5,429 nt of DNA, taken from Pontiellaceae bacterium (GTDB lineage Bacteria > Verrucomicrobiota > Kiritimatiellia > Kiritimatiellales > Pontiellaceae). Each line of letters starts with the position of its first letter. The stretch's first letter is position 1. Made by a program: the position numbers and the translations under genes. Shown here piece after piece: positions 1 to 5,429 of the stretch. A model generated the notes under the pieces. It saw only the letters and a program-made list of their open reading frames with translations. It did no database searches and was not told the DNA's origin. The DNA is taken from contig JAFGWS010000004.1 in the NCBI GenBank assembly GCA_016937035.1, positions 1 through 5,429 of the forward strand, written 5' to 3'.

Positions 1-240
1 AAAGAAATCGGGCGTAGCCCAGCTCATCTAAAGCTCCGGATTCAACCGTTTTTGCGCTTGCCAACGTTCGGGGTTAATGGTTGTTAGTACAGGCAAGAGT
101 TACGACAAGCTCACCAAAAGTGATGGGCACTCGACTCCAGACACCCACGGTTTTAGGGAGTGAATCTCAATTTTTAAATATTGCAAGCGACGGAGTATTA
201 AACCCAAGGCTACGTAATAAATTTTTGCGGCTATCTTTGG

Positions 241-252
241 TCTAATATTAGA
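241..252. promoter_or_regulatory. 12-bp perfect palindrome, possible operator
   Basis: TCTAATATTAGA is its own reverse complement. It sits in the AT-rich part of the non-coding region, about 300 bases before the kinase start. Dimeric regulators often bind such sites, but AT-rich DNA produces palindromes by chance and no second copy was seen in the window. Confidence 0.2.
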
Positions 253-437
253 TTTGAGGCATTTAGTCCATACGCCCAATCCTAAAGTAAATTAGATGGG
301 AAAATACATTGCCATCATTGATTGAAACTCATCTGAAAGTGCTTAAACCAGCGCCATTCTTGGCCGTCACCCTTTTGTACATAAGTGGCAGGGAACAACC
401 CCCATCGCCGGAATGTGACGACGCCGGGCGAAGATGA

Positions 438-456
438 GTAATCCTATTATGATTAC
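438..456. promoter_or_regulatory. Inverted repeat GTAATC-N7-GATTAC, possible operator
   Basis: The 6-base arms are perfectly complementary and separated by seven bases (CTATTAT). The spacer contains TATTAT (445-450), which resembles a -10 element, but no matching -35 lies 16-18 bases upstream. The dyad lies about 95 bases before the kinase GTG, a reasonable place for a regulator site. Role inferred only. Confidence 0.25.
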
Positions 457-468
457 AGCTACTTGAAG

Positions 469-494
469 ATGTAATTTTTCCATGTAATTTTTCC
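469..494 (+). repeat. Tandem 13-bp direct repeat upstream of the kinase
   Basis: ATGTAATTTTTCC occurs twice back to back (469-481 and 482-494) with no mismatch. The array lies 57 bases before the kinase start codon, so it is in or near its leader. OmpR/PhoB-type response regulators bind head-to-tail direct repeats of roughly this size, so it could be a regulator site. It could equally be a replication-slippage duplication. Confidence 0.45.
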
Positions 495-551
495 TTGGCT
501 TCCCCCTTCCCTTTCTGGTAACCATAGAAAGTTAATTGGAAAGGGTGTCTA

Positions 552-3500
552 GTGGTAGAGAGGGATTTACATAGACTGGCGAATGAAGCCCCTTTTGTGG
601 TCTTCGAGTGCAAACAGATTGAGGGTGGGCGTTTCTTTTTTCCATGCTGCAGCCAGTCAATCAAAAGCCTGTTGTCCGTCGATCCGGAAAAGCTTGAAAA
701 GGACGGTCATGCGGCGTGGGCGCATCTGGATTCCGGCCATGTCGCACAGGTTCAGGATGCCTTTCTGCATTCGTTCCAGACGCTAGCCCCTGTTGAGGTC
801 CAGTTTCGCGTCCAGACCCCCCGCAAGGAGCTGTTGTGGGTGCGTTGTCGGGCTTATCCCCAAAAGGTGGATGGTGCGGTTGTCTGGAACGGTTTCATGG
901 AGGATGTAACCGAATCGGTGTTGCGCGAGGACGATGCAAAGAGGCGGAATTCCCTTCTCCGCAACATTTTCGAGAACCTTCCCGACCTGATCTACTACAA
1001 GGACGCCGAAGGGCGGCTGGTGGATGCCAATGCCATTTGCTGCCGTCACCACAATGCCGCACTGGAATCAATCCAAGGGAAAACCGACCGCGACCTATAT
1101 CCGGGGGTGCGCGGGGAGAACGCTTGGCAGAGGGAGCAGGAATTGATGGCCGACGGCACCGTGCTCCGGCAAAGCGAATGCTTCGAGAAGGAGGATGGGA
1201 CGGTATTGCATCTCGATACGGTCAAGATTCCCTTGTTCAGCAAATCCGGCCGGTTGCTCGGGCTTGCCGGAATTTCGCGGGATGTGACGACCCATATCCT
1301 AGGCGAACAGGAACTGGTCCGGGCCAAGCGGGAAAGCGAGCAGTATGCTGCTTTCATCCAGACAATTTTCGACAATCTCGATGACCAGTTCTACTACAAG
1401 GATGCCCAGTCGCGCGTCCTTGGCGGCAACAAGGCCTGGGTGAAGCATTGCGGCGCGGAATCGCTCGATGAATTGATCGGAAAGACGGATCTCGAGCTGT
1501 ACCCCGGTGATCTGGGCAGGGAACTGTTCGCCGGTGAGCAGGCGCTGCTGGCGGCGGGCGAGAATGTCCGCAGGCGGGAACGCCATGAGTTGGAGGATCG
1601 AAGCGTTCAGTACTTCGAATCCATCAAATGCCCGATGCGGAACGAAACCGGCGAAGTGGTCGGTTTGGCGGGCATCTCGCGGGACATCACCACACAGGTC
1701 ATGAACGAAACGGCGTTACTCCAGGCCAAGCGGGAAAGCGAGCAGTATGCGGCCTTCATCCAGACGATTTTCGATAATCTCGACGACCAGTTCTACTACA
1801 AGGATGCCCAGTCGCGCGTCCTCGGCGGCAACAAGGCCTGGGTGACGCATTGCGGCGCGGAATCGCTCGATGAATTGATCGGAAAGACGGACCTCGAGCT
1901 GTATCCGGGCGATCTGGGCAAGGAGCTGTTCTCCGGGGAGCAGGCGCTGCTTGCGGCGGGCGAGAATGTCCGCAGGCGGGAACGCCACGAGCGGGAGGAT
2001 GGCAGCATTCAGTACTACGAATCCATCAAATGCCCAATGCGGAACGAAAAGGGGGAAGTGGTTGGTCTCGCGGGGATTTCACGTGACATCACGAAGCAGG
2101 TTGAAAGCGAGAATGAGTTGGTTGAAGCCCGCAAAGCAGCCGAAGCGGCAAACGAAGCCAAGAGCATGTTCCTGGCCATGATGAGCCATGAAATCCGCAC
2201 GCCCATGAATGGTGTTGTGGGGGCCGCCAGCCTGCTATCCGACACGGATCTCACCCCCCTGCAGCGCGAGTTCGTGAAGACGATCAATGTCAGTGGCGAA
2301 AACCTGCTCGCTATCATCAACGATATTTTGGACTACTCGAAGATCGAGGCGGGAAAGATCCTTCTCGAAAACGTACCGTTCAGCCTACGCTCCTGCGTCG
2401 AGGACTCCTTCGATCTGTTTGCCCGGTCCGCATCCAGGAAAAACCTGGAGCTGTTCCATTACATCGATCCGGACATTCCCGAACATCTGATGGGCGACCC
2501 CTCCCGTCTCCGGCAGGTTATCATCAATCTCGTGGGCAATGCCGTCAAGTTTACGGAAAAGGGAGAGGTCGGCCTCCGGGTTGTTGCCATCAATGACGAC
2601 AGCGATGGGGAGCATTGCCGCATTCGGGCAGCCGTCAAGGATACAGGAATCGGGATTCAGGAAGAGGCGCAGAAAAACCTGTTCCAGGCCTTCGTGCAGG
2701 TTGAAGGTTCCAGCACACGGAAATATGAAGGCACCGGCCTGGGGCTGACGATCAGCCGACGGATGATCGAATTGATGGGCGGTCGCATCTGGTTGGAGAG
2801 CAAGTATGGGGAGGGCACCACCTTCTACTTTGAGCTGGATCTTCCCATTGCAAGCGAAAGCCCCGATTACCAGCATCACCCAATACGTCCATCGGCATTG
2901 ATTGGCAAGCGGGCGCTGGTAGTCGACGACAACGAAACCAACCGCTGGCTGCTGAGCGACCAGCTGACCCAATGGTCAATGGAGTCCTCACCGTTCGCTT
3001 TCCCCAAGGAGGCCTTGGCTTCCCTGAGCAAGGATGATGCCTACGACATTGCCCTGCTCGACTTCAATATGCCGGAAATGGATGGGATGGAGCTGGCCAG
3101 GGCGATCCAAAAGCACTATGGAGAACAGCGCATTCCCGTGGTCATTCTGAGCAGCACGTACGAAGACTTTGGTTCCGATCCCGCCATTGATGCATGGCTC
3201 TCCAAGCCCGTCAAGCAGGACTATTTGCGCAAGCAGCTGGTCAAGGTCTTCTCTTCCGACGTGCCGGAAAAGGTCTCGGTGGATTCGTCAACGAAAAGGG
3301 TCCAGGTCCGCAAAGAATATGATTTGCGCATCCTTGTGGCCGAGGACAACGGGGTCAACCGGCGGGTCGTGAAGATGATGCTGGAGCGGCTTGGATACAC
3401 CAATGTCGTAATCGTTCCCGATGGGCAGGATGCCGTTGCCGCCTTCATTGATTTTGAGTTTGATGTCGTGCTCATGGATGTCCAGATGCCGGGCATGGAT

Positions 3501-3734
3501 GGACTGGAAGCCAGCCGCCAGATCCGACTGCAAACCGGGTGCGCGGAACAGCCGTGGATCATCGCGTTGACCGCCGGAGTCATGGAAGAGGAACGCGCGG
3601 CAGTTTTCAAAGCGGGCATGAACGACTTTCTCCCCAAGCCCCTGAAGGTGGAGGTTCTCGGTCAGGTTTTGGAGCAGGTCCGGTGCGCTATCCAGGGCAA
3701 CAAAAATCGAGAAACCGCACGATTCCCCGCATGA
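552..3734 (+). CDS. Soluble multi-PAS hybrid sensor histidine kinase with two receiver domains
   Basis: Cytosolic signalling kinase: it should autophosphorylate on a histidine and pass phosphate to its own receivers. Domains: a divergent PAS-type module with a PAC-like end (about 12-121); three related PAS modules (about 139-249, 268-383, 402-517), each with YYKDA, GKTD and a final GISRD; a short coiled linker; HisKA with MSHEIRTPMNG (His546); HATPase with an N box around Asn663, DTGIGI (697-702) and GTGLGL (727-732); receiver 1 (acidic pair 792/793, Asp837, Ser867, Lys885); and receiver 2 (acidic pair 931/932, Asp976, Thr1007, Lys1029). All residues needed for catalysis and phosphotransfer are present. 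No signal peptide, membrane segment, HPt domain or DNA-binding output is visible. The GTG start at 552 is preceded by GAAAGGG (539-545) at good spacing, and an in-frame TAG at 525-527 rules out a longer protein. The ligand of the PAS modules is unknown. No partner regulator lies nearby. The family call is secure; the pathway is not known. Confidence 0.96.
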   Translation: MVERDLHRLANEAPFVVFECKQIEGGRFFFPCCSQSIKSLLSVDPEKLEKDGHAAWAHLDSGHVAQVQDAFLHSFQTLAPVEVQFRVQTPRKELLWVRCRAYPQKVDGAVVWNGFMEDVTESVLREDDAKRRNSLLRNIFENLPDLIYYKDAEGRLVDANAICCRHHNAALESIQGKTDRDLYPGVRGENAWQREQELMADGTVLRQSECFEKEDGTVLHLDTVKIPLFSKSGRLLGLAGISRDVTTHILGEQELVRAKRESEQYAAFIQTIFDNLDDQFYYKDAQSRVLGGNKAWVKHCGAESLDELIGKTDLELYPGDLGRELFAGEQALLAAGENVRRRERHELEDRSVQYFESIKCPMRNETGEVVGLAGISRDITTQVMNETALLQAKRESEQYAAFIQTIFDNLDDQFYYKDAQSRVLGGNKAWVTHCGAESLDELIGKTDLELYPGDLGKELFSGEQALLAAGENVRRRERHEREDGSIQYYESIKCPMRNEKGEVVGLAGISRDITKQVESENELVEARKAAEAANEAKSMFLAMMSHEIRTPMNGVVGAASLLSDTDLTPLQREFVKTINVSGENLLAIINDILDYSKIEAGKILLENVPFSLRSCVEDSFDLFARSASRKNLELFHYIDPDIPEHLMGDPSRLRQVIINLVGNAVKFTEKGEVGLRVVAINDDSDGEHCRIRAAVKDTGIGIQEEAQKNLFQAFVQVEGSSTRKYEGTGLGLTISRRMIELMGGRIWLESKYGEGTTFYFELDLPIASESPDYQHHPIRPSALIGKRALVVDDNETNRWLLSDQLTQWSMESSPFAFPKEALASLSKDDAYDIALLDFNMPEMDGMELARAIQKHYGEQRIPVVILSSTYEDFGSDPAIDAWLSKPVKQDYLRKQLVKVFSSDVPEKVSVDSSTKRVQVRKEYDLRILVAEDNGVNRRVVKMMLERLGYTNVVIVPDGQDAVAAFIDFEFDVVLMDVQMPGMDGLEASRQIRLQTGCAEQPWIIALTAGVMEEERAAVFKAGMNDFLPKPLKVEVLGQVLEQVRCAIQGNKNRETARFPA
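1323..2102 (+). repeat. Intragenic tandem duplication encoding PAS modules 3 and 4
   Basis: Two segments of 378 bases (1323-1700 and 1725-2102, period 402 bases or 134 codons) align without gaps. By hand count they differ at about 38 bases (about 90% identity) and at 9 of 126 residues. Of about 33 changed codons, about 24 are synonymous, so protein sequence has been conserved since the duplication. Each copy starts with a shared AKRESEQYAAF helix and ends with GISRDIT. The preceding PAS module (about 139-249) is clearly related but much more diverged, so this was a later duplication. Confidence 0.95.
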
Positions 3735-3892
3735 TGGCCGCGAACCGGTGCGCCGGAAGGGCGTGTTCGGCGTTCCTGAGCAACCTAACTTGACTTTCCG
3801 GTATATATTCATGCAGCCTTTCGCTGGCGTCGCATGAAATGATCCGGTCCTGCGAGATATTGTTCCCCGGCGATACTCCGCCTTTACGGTTC

Positions 3893-3921
3893 TTGAAAAC
3901 AGCGCTCATCCCCCCTATTAT
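3893..3921 (+). promoter_or_regulatory. Sigma70-type promoter for the deaminase-kdsB operon, probably leaderless
   Basis: TTGAAA (3893-3898) and TATTAT (3916-3921) each match the consensus at five of six bases and are separated by exactly 17 bases. Only eight bases lie between the -10 element and the deaminase ATG at 3930, so transcription should begin at or within a few bases of that ATG. A3930 itself is a suitable purine start. The absence of a Shine-Dalgarno sequence before this ATG fits a leaderless transcript. The start site is inferred from spacing. Confidence 0.6.
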
Positions 3922-3929
3922 CTCGACCC

Positions 3930-4403
3930 ATGACTACACAAAACGATCCGCGCCCGAACTGGGACGACTATTTTATGGACATCGCGCAGGTGGTGGCCAA
4001 ACGAGGCAACTGCAGCCGCCGTAAAGTGGCCGCAGTGATTGTGAACGAACACCGCATTATTTCCACCGGCTACAACGGCACACCGCGCGGCATTACGAAC
4101 TGCTGCGACGGCGGCTGCCCGCGCTGTTCCAGCGACGCGCCGTCGGGTGAAAATCTGGGCGAGTGTATCTGCGCACATGCCGAGGAAAATGCCATTGTGC
4201 AGGCGGCATACCACGGAATCGCCGTGCGCGACAGCATTCTTTACTGCACCCTCAGCCCCTGTCTGGTCTGCACCAAAATGATCATTAATGCGGGCATCAA
4301 AGAGGTTGTATACGAACAGGAATATCATTTTTCAGAACAGGCCCGAAATCTGTTTGCGCAGGCGGGCATCGTCTGCAGACAGCTCGAAAGGAACAAACCA
4401 TGA
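3930..4403 (+). CDS. dCMP deaminase (ComEB-type cytidine/deoxycytidylate deaminase family)
   Basis: Zinc enzyme of the cytosol that hydrolyses dCMP to dUMP and ammonia, feeding dUMP to thymidylate synthesis. At 157 residues it has the usual family length. The active site is visible: HAEENAI gives zinc ligand His83 and proton-shuttle Glu85, and PCLVC gives zinc ligands Cys111 and Cys114. The cysteine-rich segment around 58-81 (NCCDGGCPRC, then CIC) and the preceding GYNGTPRG are typical of dCMP deaminases rather than free-cytidine deaminases; the family often carries a second, structural zinc here. The ATG at 3930 keeps the characteristic WDDYFMDIA start. No Shine-Dalgarno sequence precedes it (the upstream bases are C/T-rich); see the promoter entry. 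The stop codon overlaps the kdsB start as ATGA. In other members dCTP activates and dTTP inhibits; that is family knowledge, not read here. The name comEB or dctD could apply, so no symbol is given. Confidence 0.93.
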   Translation: MTTQNDPRPNWDDYFMDIAQVVAKRGNCSRRKVAAVIVNEHRIISTGYNGTPRGITNCCDGGCPRCSSDAPSGENLGECICAHAEENAIVQAAYHGIAVRDSILYCTLSPCLVCTKMIINAGIKEVVYEQEYHFSEQARNLFAQAGIVCRQLERNKP

Positions 4404-5173
4404 AGATTGCAGGTGTCATTCCGTCCCGCTGGGGCTCCACCCGTTTCCCCGGCAAAAGCCTGGCGCTTATTTCCGGGAAACCGATGGTTCAGTGGGTCGT
4501 TGAGCGCGTTAAACAAGCCGAAAAAATCGACACCGTCATCGTCGCCACCGACGACGCACGAATCGCCGAATGTGTAGAGGCGCTCTGCATTCCTGATGTC
4601 AAAGTGGCGATGACGCGCCCGGATCATCCGTCTGGAACCGATCGTATTGCCGAGGCCGTCGAAAAACTCGACATCGATGCGGTCATTAATATTCAGGGCG
4701 ACGAGCCGCTCATTGATCCCGCGCTCATCGACGAGCTGTCCGATGTTATTTCCTCCGGTGAATGGGATATGGCCACCGCGGCCACACCGATTAAAGATGA
4801 AACGCAGATTAACGATCCCTCGGTAGTGAAGGCGCTTTTTAACCGCCACGGACAGGCGCTCTATTTTTCGCGCTCCACCATTCCACATATCCGCGAGCCG
4901 GAGGGCCTTAATAAATCCGGGATCTATTGGCGCCACATCGGCATTTATGCCTATCGACGCGATTATCTTTTGAAGCTGGTCTCTGAACCGCCCTGCGCAC
5001 TGGAACAACTCGAAAAGCTGGAGCAGCTCCGCGCGCTCGACATGGGCTGCCGGATGAGGGTCATCCAGACCCAGGACTTCGGTATCGGCGTTGACACCCC
5101 GTCCGACATCGCCAAAGCCGAAGCGTTGCTGAACAACCAACATAAGGCAACCCCTTCGGGGTTTGTATTGTAA
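4400..5173 (+). CDS. kdsB: 3-deoxy-manno-octulosonate cytidylyltransferase (CMP-Kdo synthetase)
   Basis: Cytosolic enzyme that joins CTP and Kdo to make CMP-Kdo and pyrophosphate, the activated sugar used to build the inner core of lipopolysaccharide. Motifs in order: nucleotide-binding PSRWGSTRFPGK (8-19), ATDD (49-52), HPSGTDR (76-82), NIQGDEP (97-103, with Asp101 expected to hold magnesium), YFSRSTIPHIRE (155-166), HIGIYAYR (179-186), the LEQLEKLEQLRALDMG region (201-216) and GVDTPSD (230-236, with Asp232 the second expected metal ligand). The ATG overlaps the deaminase stop by four bases, and AAAGGA (4387-4392) lies seven bases upstream, so it is probably translated both on its own ribosome site and by coupling. 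At 257 residues it is slightly long: the natural fold should end near residue 246, and the last eight residues (ATPSGFVL) and the stop codon come from the 69-bp repeat. The tail is unlikely to matter for catalysis. Confidence 0.97.
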   Translation: MKIAGVIPSRWGSTRFPGKSLALISGKPMVQWVVERVKQAEKIDTVIVATDDARIAECVEALCIPDVKVAMTRPDHPSGTDRIAEAVEKLDIDAVINIQGDEPLIDPALIDELSDVISSGEWDMATAATPIKDETQINDPSVVKALFNRHGQALYFSRSTIPHIREPEGLNKSGIYWRHIGIYAYRRDYLLKLVSEPPCALEQLEKLEQLRALDMGCRMRVIQTQDFGIGVDTPSDIAKAEALLNNQHKATPSGFVL

Positions 5174-5344
5174 AACATCATTCCCATGGGTCGTTGACCC
5201 ATGGCTATTCAACAGGAAACCCCTCCGGGGTTTGTGTTGCAAAACATGATTTCCAGGGGTCGTTGACCCATGGCTATTCAACAGGAAACCCCTCCGGGGT
5301 TTGTGTTGCAAAACATAATTCCCATGGGTCGTTGACCCATGGCT
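5148..5344. repeat. Tandem array of a 69-bp hairpin-rich repeat (two full units, one partial)
   Basis: Units start at 5148, 5217 and 5286; the third stops matching after 5344, where TATTCAACAGG is replaced by GGAGTTTGG. Each unit holds two hairpins. The first is (A)AACCCC/GGGGTT(T) with a 3-base loop: 5149-5163, 5217-5233, 5286-5302. The second is CCATGGGTC/GACCCATGG with a GTT loop: 5184-5204 and 5322-5342, with one mismatch in the middle copy at 5253-5273. The first unit overlaps the end of kdsB. The pattern resembles dispersed REP-like palindromic elements found between genes; whether it is dispersed in this genome cannot be seen here. Transcribed, it would fold into a row of stem-loops at the kdsB mRNA end, which might stabilise or help terminate it. 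Confidence 0.9.
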
Positions 5345-5386
5345 GGAGTTTGGTCATTCACTAGTTTTTCCGGTTTCCTCTCTTTC

Positions 5387-5410
5387 AAACGCCCCTAAAA
5401 AGAGGCGTTT
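5387..5410 (+). terminator. Rho-independent terminator-like hairpin after kdsB
   Basis: AAACGCC (5387-5393) pairs with GGCGTTT (5404-5410). Inside, CT and AG can add two more pairs after a mismatch, leaving an AAAA loop. The 3' side runs on as TTTATTTA (5408-5415), a modest U-tract for + strand transcripts; no comparable tract exists on the other strand. It is the first proper terminator after the deaminase-kdsB operon, so the repeat array is probably part of that transcript. Confidence 0.75.
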
Positions 5411-5429
5411 ATTTACAGCTTGCATTCTA

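Larger units (their letters stand above)
1..551. other. Long AT-rich non-coding region upstream of the hybrid kinase
   Basis: No open frame in this stretch looks like a gene. All frames are broken by stops, and the one longer minus-strand frame runs into the kinase gene as its shadow. The part from about 165 to 345 is clearly AT-rich compared with the genes that follow. The visible structure is a GGGC/GCCC mini-hairpin at 10-20, a 12-bp palindrome at 241-252, a dyad at 438-456 and a tandem 13-bp repeat at 469-494. I found no hexamer pair with good sigma70 spacing for the kinase. The region may hold the 3' end of an upstream gene, degraded mobile DNA or a non-coding RNA, but nothing shows this directly. 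Confidence 0.6.

Noticed and set aside
10..60. tRNA-like segment (GGGCGTAGCCCAGC and a GATTCAACC stretch)
   Set aside because: No acceptor stem, anticodon arm or complete T arm can be folded.
18..170. Short minus-strand open stretches as a decayed gene end
   Set aside because: Frames of about 20-40 codons without starts or recognisable motifs occur by chance; nothing connects them to a known family.
329..664. Minus-strand open frame of 111 codons across the kinase start
   Set aside because: It overlaps the kinase 5' end, shows no domain, is rich in low-information residues and sits partly on non-coding DNA.
836..1384. Plus-strand open frame of 182 codons inside the kinase gene
   Set aside because: It is an out-of-frame shadow of the PAS region, which is clearly coding in the kinase frame.
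3748..3764. CCGG/CCGG hairpin just after the kinase stop as a terminator
   Set aside because: The stem is only four pairs and no T-tract follows.
3790..3809. TTGACT followed by TATATT as a promoter
   Set aside because: Only eight bases separate the hexamers, far too few for a sigma70 promoter. The pair at 3893-3921 has correct spacing.
4325..5311. Minus-strand open frame of 328 codons opposite kdsB and the repeats
   Set aside because: It lies wholly opposite the secure kdsB gene and the end of the deaminase gene. Its N-terminus is only translated repeat (23-residue period, because 69 is a multiple of three), and the rest has no recognisable domain.
5148..5344. CRISPR array
   Set aside because: Units are contiguous and alike over their whole 69 bases. 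There are no unique spacers and no cas genes.

Overview
The window reads as bacterial chromosome from a Gram-negative organism. A KdsB enzyme (CMP-Kdo synthesis) implies Kdo-containing lipopolysaccharide. The coding regions are moderately GC-rich, and the long 5' non-coding stretch is visibly AT-rich. The soluble multi-PAS hybrid kinase and the hairpin-bearing tandem repeat behind kdsB suggest the PVC group (Verrucomicrobiota/Kiritimatiellota). That placement is an impression from general knowledge, not something the window proves.

Layout, all genes on the + strand. Positions 1-551 hold no convincing gene. They contain short symmetric or repeated motifs: a 12-bp palindrome at 241-252, a GTAATC/GATTAC dyad at 438-456 and a tandem 13-bp repeat at 469-494. 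Positions 552-3734 encode a 1060-residue cytosolic hybrid histidine kinase with four PAS-type modules, HisKA, HATPase and two receiver domains. Its third and fourth PAS modules are an intragenic duplication. Positions 3735-3929 are a spacer ending in a good sigma70-type promoter. Positions 3930-4403 encode a dCMP deaminase, and 4400-5173 encode KdsB, overlapping the deaminase by ATGA. Positions 5148-5344 are a tandem array of a 69-bp unit (two full copies and one partial) with two hairpins per unit. Positions 5387-5410 are a terminator-like hairpin.

The kinase appears to be an orphan: no separate response regulator or output gene lies in the window. The deaminase and KdsB form a small two-gene operon. 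Its promoter is placed so that transcription should start at or within a few bases of the deaminase ATG, which would give a leaderless mRNA and fits the lack of a Shine-Dalgarno sequence there. KdsB has a good Shine-Dalgarno sequence and is probably translationally coupled. The end of kdsB runs into the first repeat unit, which supplies its last codons and its stop. I found no complete new system. The points most worth a second look are the repeat array merged with the kdsB 3' end, the probable leaderless start, the PAS duplication and the possible operators upstream of the kinase.
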